Positions 42,039-52,743 of a DNA stretch of 64,000 bases are shown one piece after another. The DNA is from Symsagittifera roscoffensis (Eukaryota; Xenacoelomorpha; Acoela; Convolutidae), in contig NC_087064.1 in NCBI RefSeq assembly GCF_963678635.1, positions 62,427,548-62,491,547 on the forward strand. Direction: 5' to 3'. Both the position numbers and the translations under genes were made by a program. The notes beneath the pieces were generated by a model that was not told the origin of the DNA, ran no database searches, and was given only the letters and a program-made list of their open reading frames with translations. Positions within the stretch are counted from its first letter, which is position 1. Each line of letters starts with the position of its first letter.

Positions 42039-43017
42039 AAGGCAACTGGAGTCGATGGTGTATCGACTAACACAAGAGAGAGGCTGGTGGCCGTTTCTAA
42101 CACCAAGACTAGAGAATGCTACTGACAAGACAAGGGAGAGTGCCCCGCCTCTCATGAAGCAGATCTGGGAATTTCTTGAGGAACAATTGGAGGTAGCCGA
42201 GAGCAGGGAGATGACGGTGGCTAGGTTCGTCACGGCAGCGAACGAGGTCACCATTGGAGGATTCTGGAGGGAACATGCAAAAGGTGAGCTGAGGACGAGG
42301 AAAGATCACGAAATCCTGAAGTTCTTGAGTCCTTGTTGGGAGAAAAAATACATGGCTGGAGTGTTTTGTGCGAAAGAGACCATTTTTGGGGCCTTTGTAC
42401 AAGAACTGTTGAGCATGCCCATAAGCCTTTTGGTAGCCCTATACTTAGGTTACCCGAGGTACCTGTTTAACATGGGTCCAGCGTACATGTTCAGTCGGGG
42501 TGTAGAGACACTTCGGATTGATGGGTATCTGACACTGGTGCTCCTGACTCATGGCGAATTGGTGTCATTTCATCGGTTGATGAAGTATGGGGAACCCCTG
42601 TCGATGGGAAAAACCCACTCGAGTATAGACACTTACTCGTACAAGTGCGCGGCTGGACTGAAGACGTTGCTGGTGGAGTATCTTCTGATGCAAAACCGAC
42701 ACATGACCGGTGAGGAGAAGAACCCGAAGACGAGAGAGGAATGGAAGGAGGTGAATGGTGGTATCCCTCTACTGACCGATCTATGCCTGTCGATGAAGTC
42801 TGACCCAGTGGGAGTGATCAGGGGACTAGAGGAAGTCGTGACTTGTATTTACGGACCTGCGGTGACATACGCCTTTCCGGACCCTCTAGTGGCTGCATAC
42901 CGCCATTCAGTAGTGCACGTGAGCTTAATAAGCGTGTTGAATGGGACGGCGTTGAACTGGTGTCAACAAGAGGTGCTCAGGGCACGGATGAGTAATATAA
43001 CGCTTGAGAACGCTTGA
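42025..43017 (+). pseudogene. ORF2 middle blocks 1-2, unit 1, element 2
   Basis: Helical block WEFLEEQLEVAESREMTVAR, a rather hydrophobic stretch LLSMPISLLVALYLGYPRYL, IDGYLTLVLLTHGELVSF, then LLVEYLLMQNRHMTGEE, GGIPLLTDLCLSMKSDP, YGPAVTYAFPDP and NGTALNWCQQEVLRARM. It aligns with element 1 at 14528-15590. After it element 2 lacks about 500-600 nt present in elements 1 and 4. Confidence 0.65.
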
Positions 43018-43249
43018 TCGGGCGAGCTTGGAGAACGAATTACCGTTATGGGATGATGGCAGGATGATCGTAGAAGAGGGACACATGCGCTGAAGGACGA
43101 GATGAAGTTTGCCACAAGGAAGTATCGGGCGCCTTACGGATTGGAACAGGTGGAAATGAGGCAAGAACGGAGAGAGCTGAATGCGGCAGGTTCTTTATAT
43201 GTGGCTCTGACGGAAGAAGCAAGATCCCGCGACGCCCTCGCCCCTGTCA
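43018..43249 (+). pseudogene. Decayed ORF2 piece, unit 1, element 2
   Basis: Fragments LKDEMKFATRKYRAPYGLEQ and NAAGSLYVALTEEA match element 4 at about 63560-63680 (LKDEMRFATRKYRTPYGLKE, DAAGPLYVALTE). The frame is interrupted by stops upstream (43015-43017 and near 43050). This marks the internal deletion of element 2. Confidence 0.6.
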
Positions 43250-43891
43250 GTGGGCATTCCTGGGGACAAGATAAGTGGCCCCGTGGAAGACCGATTTAGG
43301 AAGATACTTGAGAGGAGGCAAGCCGAGTCGGGAGAAGAGAGCATGGACGAAACTCTCTGTGAAGCCGGAGAGGAGATGGAAGTAGGGAATACACCGGAAC
43401 CGAAACCAGCTGAAGTGGATTTCACCACCCAGGAGCTACTACAGGACCTGAGCGGAGAGGATTGGGCGGACACCACCACACCACCTCTGACCTCATCACC
43501 TCGTAAGAACCTGGAACTACCATTGACAAGTGAGACTTCCAACATGGGGATGATACTCTTGAGTGCTGAAGAGAGGCAAAAGAACACACTTGAGGGGAAC
43601 AAAGATATGTTTCTGGGGACTCTGGATGAGAAGGCTTTGCGCGATTTCTTGAGTGAATTCAATCATGAGGCGAAGAACGAGACCACGCTAGATAACTTCA
43701 AGCAAGAACTGTGGAACATGGTGGTCAAGTTTGGGGAACCGGTGTTGATGGCCACCGGACTGGATGAAAAGGCAAGAAAGGAGTTGCTGAGCAGGATGGT
43801 CAAGTTGAGGGAGACGCGACAGAAGACCAAAGATGATGAATGTAAAGACGGCTCTACTCTGAAGAAAAAGACTGATGATAAAATAATTTAA
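43250..43891 (+). pseudogene. ORF2 block 3, unit 1, element 2
   Basis: An acidic linker (EAGEEMEVGNTPEPKPAEVD, DFTTQELLQDLSGEDW) is followed by the helical block DMFLGTLDEKALRDFLSEF and ELWNMVVKFGEPVLMATGLD. Element 1 (16366-17214) and element 4 (63051-63515) match. The TAA near 43891 is followed in the same frame by a basic SRKRKREMEE patch (44050-44085). Confidence 0.65.
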
Positions 43892-45827
43892 GTTGAAGGG
43901 GAGGATAAGATTAAGACTAGTAATATGATTAACAGTACTAATATCCTTAAGGCTCCAGCAGGGGGGAGGCAAGAGTTGGAAGAGTCGGACCGGGAAGGAG
44001 AGATCGAATCTGTGATGATAGTGACGACACCCCCAAGCAAAGGTATGAAGTCTCGAAAGAGGAAGAGGGAGATGGAGGAGTTGAGCAGCCCGTCGGTGGA
44101 TGCTGTCTCGGAGAAGAACTTGAGGGAGACTGCCCCATGATGTTGGCGCAGTGGAAGACGACAGCCCGCAAGGGTAGCTCCAAACCAAGGAGGCTAGCCG
44201 AAATAGTGAAAGAGATAGAGGTCTCGACAAGTCTGGTAACGGAAGAAGACTTCAAACCTCAGAAGACAGGCTCGAAAAAGGGTTCGACGAATGAACAAAT
44301 CTGGGAAGTGGATGTGTGCACAGAATGGATCTCGAGCGAACATCAAGCTATTGGCAAACAAGTGTCCAACGACCCTCTCGAGAAAAATGCGACAAGGAAT
44401 ACGGCTCGACCTTGGTGTGGGGCCCTAGAGACGATGAAGGAATTGGAGGACTGTCTGAAGAAGCTTGATCAAGGGGTGTACCGCAAGCGTCGCAATTGGG
44501 CTACTCAACAGAAAGCCGAAGTCAACAAGTTGGAACTGGGAAGTCATCTAAAGCGAACTTGGCAGAGCCTGTTGCGGGATTATTTTGAAGAGGCGATGAG
44601 AACACCTTCATCAGCATTGCCTCTGATGGCGAATCCCTTCGTTAGAACCGCGGGACAACTGATGTTCGCGTGGAGCCTAGTGGGAATAGAATTGGAGGTC
44701 TTGACTTCATGTGACAAATTGAAATTGGGCAATAAAAACCTGGAAGTCTATCAGATGCTGGTACAACATGTCGCGAGAGATAACTCCGGTCTGAGCCTGG
44801 CGAGGAGAAAAGATGCCACTTGTTTCTTGAGGTGGATAATGTCCGTAATGACCAATAGCACCGTCCAAGCGTGTCATCAGAAGGCCATGGGGAGCAAGAC
44901 CATGGAGAGAAGAGTCTCCACCGTCATACTGAACCTGTATCAGAGTACGGGGATCGAGAAGGAGGATGACTCGAGGCAATCCCTAGAGAATCATAGAAAA
45001 CTTGATGAGATACGAAGATTCCACAACAAGAAATTTAAAGAGGGGCATGATGTGCATCGCAACTTAGCCTTGGCTGAGGGTTACGCGAGACCCAATAAAA
45101 AGGGAGAGTATCAATACGTGTCTGGAGTGATGGGAATAGCGTACAATCCTTTCTTGAATTCAGAAGCCGCGAGCGCTTACAGGAATCACGAGGTGGCGGA
45201 GCTCTTGAAATTTTGGACGGAGAAGATAATCGTAATCGATTCAATGGAAAGGGAGAAACCGAGCCTAGGCTTGCTATTTGAGGCGACACCAAGGGTGATA
45301 CGCGTGCCACGCTCGAGTAAAAGAGTAGAACTGAGGATGGGAAACGGAAATGGCATGATGACTACGAGTTTGGGAACGGTTTGGAAATTGCTGAGACCTT
45401 CCTGGTGTCCACATCCTCTGCGAGCTTGATTGAAGAAGTCACGGAACGAGTGAGGCTAACATCAACAAAAGATGAGGACCTGGGAACGTTGGACGTGATA
45501 CACAAATTGATCCTACCACAGAGCAGAGAGTCGGGCGAAGCAACGGGTAAGCTGGGATCAGTAAAGAAGTTGGAACCTGGTAGCTGTCTTGAATTGACGT
45601 GCGGAGGCGGAGGGCACATCTGTGATGGACGATCATGTGTCAGAATACAATCTTTTCAGGGAGAAGACCTAGTCACTTGGTTTGGTAACATAACAGAAAG
45701 CGAGAAGAGCGAGGTGCAGATAATGGCTGAGTGCTATACGAACACTACAGTGAACATAGCAACGGCGCTGGGGTTCTTCTCTAGAATGTGTAGTTTGCAA
45801 TCACTGGAGATGCTGGAGTCTGAACAC
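43892..45827 (+). pseudogene. ORF2 blocks 4-5 with Cys/His cluster, unit 1, element 2
   Basis: From 44137 a long frame carries LLRDYFEEAMRTPSSALPLM, LARRKDATCFLRWIMSVMT, KLDEIRRFHNKKFKEG and YVSGVMGIAYNPFLNSE. It ends at 45429 by a frame change into 45381-45827. There the cluster GSCLELTCGGGGHICDGRSC (45580-45639; C-X4-C-X4-H-X-C-X4-C) and ATALGFFSRMCSLQSLEMLE follow, before the duplication junction. No family recognised. The last residues of the open frame to 45887 cross the junction and are artefactual. Confidence 0.65.
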
Positions 45828-46420
45828 CAACGGAAGCCGAGGAAGCGGAGTCATCAACGCCCCAAAGTTCAGTGGTGTCCTCAGTGATAGTGGTAGAGAA
45901 TAAGAGAGTGGAGAAGCCAGCGGAGGCAAGCTGGACGCGATATCTGGAGAAAGTAAAGGAGTTGGACCTGGAGGATCTGGAGTGCAGACAGGAGTTGACA
46001 GAAGTCCTGAGGCTCAAGCATGTGTCACACGAGGATTTGAGTCGGCATCAGTGCGTAGATTGGCGAAAGGCCCACGAAACGCATTTCTCAAGAGCAAGAA
46101 TGACGAAGACGGCTGATCTGACTGGGATTCCCTAGAGATCAGTTATGGGACCGATAAATTACAGACCTCTCAAGTTGCTGGGGAGTCCGGGACTCATAGT
46201 GGAGCCCCCTAAGCACAGAACAAGCATCGCCAGAATCAGATTGGCAACTCCTGCGCAGTTGAGGGTGGTAGACAAGCTACTAGATTCAAAAGAAATGGAA
46301 TTGCCAGACGCCGCCTACGAGGGTGTGAGATTGGCAAATTTCCCAAGATATAGGAAACCCTGTGGCAGTGCTCAATTGGCCAAGACACTGGCAGTGTATG
46401 ACAGAGCGGATCCATCGTGA
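45828..46420 (+). pseudogene. ORF2 inter-domain segment, unit 2, element 2
   Basis: This is the second copy of the linker and inter-domain segment; the SGNH domain itself is not duplicated. It differs from unit 1 by having a TAG near 46133-46135 (GIP then stop) and by lacking the TAG that ends unit 1's linker. ATG 45872 and ATG 46145 are internal and not true starts. Confidence 0.6.
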
Positions 46421-47175
46421 GAGTGATCATCGTGACGGGATCGGACTTCGAAGGAACGTCTCCCAAGTTGTTCTGGCCAGAAACTCAAGTATACTCGCTG
46501 CCAGGTGCAGAATTGAACCAGATGTTGACCTTGGTGGTGGCGATAAAGTCAGAGATGCTCTGCGAACCAGAGCTGCTGCTGTTCGCGGGAATGAACGATC
46601 ACCTGCATGCGGCTGGGCTTCTAGAGCAGCTGAAAGGGGATGAGCCTACGCCAAAGAAAAGATGGGAGGCTATCCGGACGTTGTTTGCCGCGATGAACGA
46701 GGTACAGGAAAACGTCAGTTTGCGGTTTGGACCCAAGACGAAAGTGGTATTTACGACGTCCCCCGGATACGCGAGCATGCCCCCTGCTCTGCAGTTTGTG
46801 TGTGCTGTTTTGATTCTAATAGCCGAAGGGAACGCATGGCGGATCCTGATGGCAGCTCCCAATCTTAAGCTGGAACCCACGAACTTGAGACTTCGGAGGT
46901 CGGAACTGGCGGCGGCGTGGGCGGACGTGTCTCATGCATTGAGGGGATTTTATGAATTGGCAGACGTACTCATCGTACTGGATGAGGTCCTCTTACTTGA
47001 GAACTCGAATCTCGCCAGGCAGCTGAAGTTCAGTCCGACGATAGGGGATGACCACCCGATAATAAGTCACCTGACAGCCAGCTTATGGTTCCGAGGTATG
47101 GACGTGATCATCACGAGCTCCACGAGCAAATCGAAGGGACCGACTGAAAGGCAACTGAAATGTGGGTGCGACTGA
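46417..47175 (+). pseudogene. ORF2 second GxND-type domain, unit 2, element 2
   Basis: Second copy of 41280-42038 with a handful of amino-acid changes (for example KKRWEAIR for KKIWEAIR, LKLEPTN for RELEPTN). Same motifs and same overlap with the next frame. Confidence 0.55.
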
Positions 47176-48154
47176 AAGGCAACTGGAGTCGATGGTGTAT
47201 CGACTAACACAAGAGAGAGGCTGGTGGCCGTTTCTAACACCAAGACTAGAGAATGCTACTGACAAGACAAGGGAGAGTGCCCCGCCTCTCATGAAGCAGA
47301 TCTGGGAATTTCTTGAGGAACAATTGGAGGTAGCCGAGAGCAGGGAGATGACGGTGGCTAGGTTCGTCACGGCAGCGAACGAGGTCACCATTGGAGGATT
47401 CTGGAGGGAACATGCAAAAGGTGAGCTGAGGACGAGGAAAGATCACGAAATCCTGAAGTTCTTGAGTCCTTGTTGGGAGAAAAAATACATGGCTGGAGTG
47501 TTTTGTTCGAAAGAGACCATTTTTGGGGCCTTTGTACAAGAACTGTTGAGCATGCCCATAAGCCTTTTGGTAGCCCTATACTTAGGTTACCCGAGGTACC
47601 TGTTTAACATGGGTCCAGCGTACATGTTCAGTCGGGGTGTAGAGACACTTCGGATTGATGGGTATCTGACACTGGTGCTCCTGACTCATGGCGAATTGGT
47701 GTCATTTCATCGGTTGATGAAGTATGGGGAACCCCTGTCGATGGGAAAAACCCACTCGAGTATGGACACTTACTCGTACAAGTGCGCGGCTGGACTGAAG
47801 ACGTTGCTGGTGGAGTATCTTCTGATGCAAAACCGACACATGACCGGTGAGGAGAAGAACCCGAAGACGAGAGAGGAATGGAAGGAGGTGAATGGTGGTA
47901 TCCCTCTACTGACCGATCTATGCCTGTCGATGAAGTCTGACCCAGTGGGAGTGATCAGGGGACTAGAGGAAGTCGTGACTTGTATTTACGGACCTGCGGT
48001 GACATACGCCTTTCCGGACCCTCTAGTGGCTGCATACCGCCATTCAGTAGTGCACGTGAGCTTAATAAGCGTGTTGAATGGGACGGCGTTGAACTGGTGT
48101 CAACAAGAGGTGCTCAGGGCACGGATGAGTAATATAACGCTTGAGAACGCTTGA
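47162..48154 (+). pseudogene. ORF2 middle blocks 1-2, unit 2, element 2
   Basis: Second copy of 42025-43017, nearly identical (FCSKETIFG for FCAKETIFG, SSMDTYS for SSIDTYS). It ends at the same TGA, so the deletion that follows predates the duplication. Confidence 0.65.
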
Positions 48155-49028
48155 TCGGGCGAGCTTGGAGAACGAATTACCGTTATGGGATGATGGCAGG
48201 ATGATCGTAGAAGAGGGACACATGCGCTGAAGGACGAGATGAAGTTTGCCACAAGGAAGTATCGGGCGCCTTACGGATTGGAACAGGTGGAAATGAGGCA
48301 AGAACGGAGAGAGCTGAATGCGGCAGGTTCTTTATATGTGGCTCTGACGGAAGAAGCAAGATCCCGCGACGCCCTCGCCCCTGTCAGTGGGCACTCCTGG
48401 GGACAAGATAAGTGGCCCCGTGGAAGACCGATTTAGGAAGATACTTGAGAGGAGGCAAGCCGAGTCGGGAGAAGAGAGCATGGACGAAACTCTCTGTGAA
48501 GCCGGAGAGGAGATGGAAGTAGGGAATACACCGGAACCGAAACCAGCTGAAGTGGATTTCACCGCCCAGGAGCTACTACAGGACCTGAGCGGAGACGATT
48601 GGGCGGACACCACCACACCACCTCTGACCTCATCACCTCGTAAGAACCTGGAACTACCATTGACAAGTGAGACTTCCAACATGGGGATGATACTCTTGAG
48701 TGCTGAAGAGAGGCAAAAGAACACATTTGAGGGGAACAAGGATATGTTTCTGGGGACTCTGGATGAGAAGGCTTTGCGCGATTTCTTGAGTGAATTCAAT
48801 CATGAGGCGAAGAGCGAGACCACGCTAGATAACTTCAAGCAAGAACTGTGGAACATGGTGGTCAAGTTTGGGGAAACGGTGTTGATGGCCACCGGACTGG
48901 ATGAAAAGGCAAGAAAGGAGTTGCTGAGCAGGATGGTCAAGTTGAGGGAGACGCGACAGAAGACCAAAGATGATGAATGTAAAGACGGCTCTACTCTGAA
49001 GAAAAAGACTGATGATAAAATAATTTAA
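48155..49028 (+). pseudogene. ORF2 decayed piece and block 3, unit 2, element 2
   Basis: Second copy of 43018-43891. Block 3 is open from 48387 to 49028, again with the FLGTLDEKALRDFLSEF helix and the same TAA, so that stop is older than the duplication. Small differences include AQELLQDLSGDDW for TQELLQDLSGEDW. Confidence 0.65.
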
Positions 49029-50964
49029 GTTGAAGGGGAGGATAAGATTAAGACTAGTAATATGATTAAGAGTACTAATATCCTTAAGGCTCCAGCAGGG
49101 GGGAGGCAAGAGTTGGAAAAGTCGGACCGGGAAGGAGAGATCGAATCTGTGATGATAGTGACGACACCCCCAAGCAAAGGTATGAAGTCTCGAAAGAGGA
49201 AGAGGGAGATGGAGGAGTTGAGCAGCCCGTCGTTGGATGCTGTCTCGGAGAAGAACTTGCGGGAGACTGCCCCAGGATGTTGGCGCAGTGGAAGACGACA
49301 GCCTACAAGGGTAGCTCCAAACCAAGGAGGCTAGCCGAAATAATGAAAGAGATAGAGGTCTCGACAAGTCTGGTAACGGAAGAAGACTTCAAACCTCAGA
49401 AGACAGGCTCGAAAAAGGGTTCGACGAATGAACAAATCTGGGAAGTGGATGTGTGCAGAGAATGGATCTCGAGCGAACATCAAGCTATTGGCAAACAAGT
49501 GTCCAACGACCATCTCGAGAAAAATGCGACAAGGAATACGGCTCGACCTTGGTGTGTGGCCCTAGAGACGATGAAGGAATTGGAGGACTGTCTGAAGAAG
49601 CTTGATCAAGGGGTGTACCGCAAGCGTCGCAATTGGGCTACTCAACAGAAAACCGAAGTCAACAAGTTGGAACTGGGAAGTCATCTAAAGCGAACTTCGC
49701 AGAGCCTGTTGCGGGATTATTTTGAAGAGGCGATGAGAACACCTTCATCAGCATTGCCTCTGATGGCGAATCCCTTCGTTAGAACCGCGGGACAACTGAT
49801 GTTCGCGTGGAGCCTAGTGGGAATAGAATTGGAGGTCTTGACTTCATGTGACAAATTGAAATTGGGCAATAAAAACCTGGAAGTCTATCAGATGCTGGTA
49901 CAACATGTCGCGAGAGATAACTCCGGTCTGAGCCTGGCGAGGAGAAAAGATGCCACTTGTTTCTTGAGGTGGATAATGTCCGTAATGACCAATAGCACCG
50001 TCCAAGCGTGTCATCAGAAGGCCATGGGGAGCAAGACCATGGAGAGAAGAGTCTCCACCGTCATACTGAACGTGTATCAGAGTACGGGGATCGAGAAGGA
50101 GGATGACTCGAGGCAATCCCTAGAGAATCATAGAAAACTTGATGAGATACGAAGATTCCACAACAAGAAATTTAAAGAGGGGCATGATGTGCATCGCAAC
50201 TTAGCCTTGGCTGAGGGTTACGCGAGACCCAATAAAAAGGGAGAGTATCAATACGTGTCTGGAGTGATGGGAATAGCGTACAATCCTTTCTTGAATTCAG
50301 AAGCCGCGAGCGCTTACAGGAATCACGAGGTGGCGGAGCTCTTGAAATTTTGGACGGAGAAGATAATCGTAATCGATTCAATGGAAAGGGAGAAACCGAG
50401 CCTAGGCTTGCTATTTGAGGCGACACCAAGGGTGATAAGCGTGCCACGCTCGAGTAAAAGAGTAGAATTGAGGATGGGAAACGGAAATGGCATGATGACT
50501 ACGAGTTTGGGAACGGTTTGGAAATTGCTGAGACCTTCCTGGTGTCCACATCCTCTGCGAGCTTGATTGAAGAAGTCACGGAACGAGTGAGGCTAACATC
50601 AACAAAAGATGAGGATCTGGGAACGTTGGACGTGATACACAAATTGATCCTACCACAGAGCAGAGAGTCGGGCGAAGCAACGGGTAAGCTGGGATCAGTA
50701 AAGAAGTTGGAACCCGGTAGCTGTCTTGAATTGACGTGCGGAGGCGGAGGGCACATCTGTGATGGACGATCATGTGTCAGAATACAATCTTTTCAGGGAG
50801 AAGACCTAGTCACTTAACATAACATAACATAACATAACAGAAAGAGAGAAGAGCGAGGTGCAGATAATGGCTGAGTGCTATACGAACACTACAGTGATTA
50901 TAGCAACGGCGCTGGGTTTCTTCTCTAGAATGTGTAGTTTGCAATCACTGGAGATGCTGGAGTC
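49029..50964 (+). pseudogene. ORF2 blocks 4-5 with Cys/His cluster, unit 2, element 2
   Basis: Second copy of 43892-45827, with the long frame at 49277-50566, the YVSGVMGIAYNPFL motif and the cluster at about 50717-50776. An AACAT run (50816-50838) replaces the sequence that reads WFGN in unit 1 and creates a TAA. The frame resumes at 50858 (AECYTNTTVIIATALGFFSR) and, unlike unit 1, goes on into the C-terminal part. Confidence 0.65.
50816..50838 (+). repeat. AACAT pentanucleotide run
   Basis: Four to five tandem AACAT units are present only in unit 2; unit 1 has a single TAACATAACAG here (about 45686-45696). It is a local slippage event after the 5137-bp duplication. Confidence 0.85.
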
Positions 50965-51685
50965 TGAAAACCATTTGGTGACGGCGTTGAGCGTGGAGTC
51001 GTGGCCAGGGGCGTTGCAAACCACCCAGAAACATATCAGAGGATGGAAAATTGGTCTGGAGGCGGAGATGGGATTTCCAGTGAGTGAAGCTTATGGCCTG
51101 CCTGTAAATGCAAAGTCTTTGGTGGGATCAGTAATGGCCAACGTATGTGGGAGCCATTATCCATTGCACATGGCAATGGTGGAGGTATTCAGCCAAAGGA
51201 TACTGGTGGATAAGGCCTTCTTGGTACCCAAGTGCGTACGGCTGGCTCGGATGTCGCATCATTCACACAGACTGTTGAGGAAGATCCTGGGATCGGTGCC
51301 AAGGGCACAAAGAGATGACTTGAGTGAGATCTGGGGAGAAGAGCTCTTGAGCTTAGGAGAAGAAAACATGAGTGATTTTGAAAAACAGAATGCCATCGGG
51401 AAGCCGATGAGTAGTGTCCCAGCGCCGGAGGAAAATGAGATGATGTACGACAAGATGATGGAACTGGAGCCTCTGCTGGAAGCCTCAGGAGAACGCAATC
51501 TCCGAAGCATAGAAATTACACATGGGGAGTGCCCATGCCACTGTTTGGCACAGACAGTGTGGTACCCGGAGGATCCAAACCTTTGGTTAGTGTGGGATGT
51601 AGAAAAAATTCGGTCAATCGGGTTACCTGATCATCAGCAGAAAGTGACCATCTTGGTAGTAAGTAAGATGTTGGCGTTACGATGA
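50858..51685 (+). pseudogene. ORF2 block 6, element 2
   Basis: From the ALGFFSRMCSLQSLEMLE helix it continues with LSVESWPGALQTTQKHIRGW, CGSHYPLHMAMVEVFSQRI, VPKCVRLARMSHHSHRLLRK, DFEKQNAIGKP, LEPLLEASGERN and THGECPCHCLAQTVWYP (51517-51567). It stops at TGA 51683-51685, where elements 3 and 4 have a Trp codon (LALRWMEENV). Everything is matched by element 1 at 20870-21600. Function unknown. Confidence 0.7.
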
Positions 51686-52309
51686 ATCGAAGAAAATGTA
51701 ACGAAGTATAGGGAGTCGAAGACACCAACGGCGGAATCGATACACGCTATAGACTACAGTAGGAGACTTGAGTTGTTTGAGACTGTACGCAAGGTATTCG
51801 CCATACCAATGGAAGTCAGGCACATATGGAGCCGCATAAGGTTCTTTCCGTGGTTTCGAGCGACGTTGACATCTTGGTTGTACAGAGCGACGAAGGATAA
51901 CATGAAGAAATACCAAAAGGAAAATCGACAGTTCCTGGCGGAGATAGGTCCGGAAGCCTTCAAGAGACCTCTGCTGACCCATCAAAATGCGATCACAACA
52001 GGTTGGAAGAGAGTCGGTAGGGTGTCTAGAGATAATACCACAGCGACGATACTGGAGGAAGACTTGGCGAAGAACGTGAGCTTGAGCCTACACAATTCCT
52101 TTTGTTTGAACAGGGAATTGAAAACGAAAGGTTCACCGAATCAGGCAACGATGTTACAGGAGCAGAAGGAGTGGATGCGATCCTTCGAACAATTGAGAGC
52201 ATGGGAAGAAATTGTGATCAGCTCCGATGATGAGGAAGCGCTACTAAGGCATATCACGGTGTCAAATTCATCAGGTCCTAGCACTTCGAAGGCTAGGAAT
52301 ACGAACTGA
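51686..52309 (+). pseudogene. ORF2 C-terminus, element 2
   Basis: Same frame after one stop. It encodes IDYSRRLELFETVRKVFAIP, EVRHIWSRIRFFPWFRATLT, FKRPLLTHQNAITTGWKRVG and LSLHNSFCLNRE, then a Ser/Glu-rich tail ending SGPSTSKARNTN. TGA 52307-52309 is the natural end of ORF2, shared in position with elements 1 and 3. Confidence 0.72.
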
Positions 52310-52731
52310 GCAGGGAGCTCAATGTGGGTTTCTTGAGTCTTGAGAGGGAAAGGAAGGGGTTCAAGTGTGAACTCGGATGAAATCCGAGGTCACGAAAAAG
52401 AAATTTTAACGAAACAAAGTATTGTTATTAATGTGCTATAGTTATTATATAAATTAAAATGTTGCATGACAATTTCCTGATCGGATAGGACAAAAGAAAT
52501 TTTAATCACAAGCTTCAAAAGCGGATTTTTAAGGTGCAGGTATATGAAAATTTTGATTGCTGTTTAGCGATAGTGTGACAATTTTATATAGTGGTGAATT
52601 TTGGGGTGTAAATAAACTTAAGTCTGCTGCAAACTTCTGTAAATGACCACTGGCACTGTATCTTGAGCAACACTCGGTGTTCTGGAGACTCACTGGCAGG
52701 CGGCATCACGCGATGAGGACATCGATCTTGA
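52310..52731 (+). other. 3' untranslated region, element 2
   Basis: AT-rich, no gene. Element 3 has a clearly homologous inverted stretch at 53914-54341 (for example TCATTTACAGAAGTTTGCAG), so the order ORF2, 3' UTR, LTR is shared by two independent copies. Confidence 0.75.
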
Positions 52732-52743
52732 GTCCGGGGAGTA
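52732..52743 (+). promoter_or_regulatory. 3' polypurine tract, element 2
   Basis: GTCCGGGGAGTA directly precedes the LTR start TGTGCC and is identical to the tract of element 1 at 22998-23009. Confidence 0.75.

Larger units (their letters stand above)
40691..50964 (+). repeat. Tandem duplication of 5137 bp inside ORF2, element 2
   Basis: Unit 1 is 40691-45827 and unit 2 is 45828-50964, at a constant offset of 5137 with only scattered base differences. The junction fuses TGGAGTCTGAACA (ORF2 block 5) to CCAACGGAAGCC (linker after SGNH), with CA/CCAA at most in common. Unit 2 alone leads into the C-terminal part of ORF2. Unit 2 also has a local AACAT expansion (50816-50838). Confidence 0.96.
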
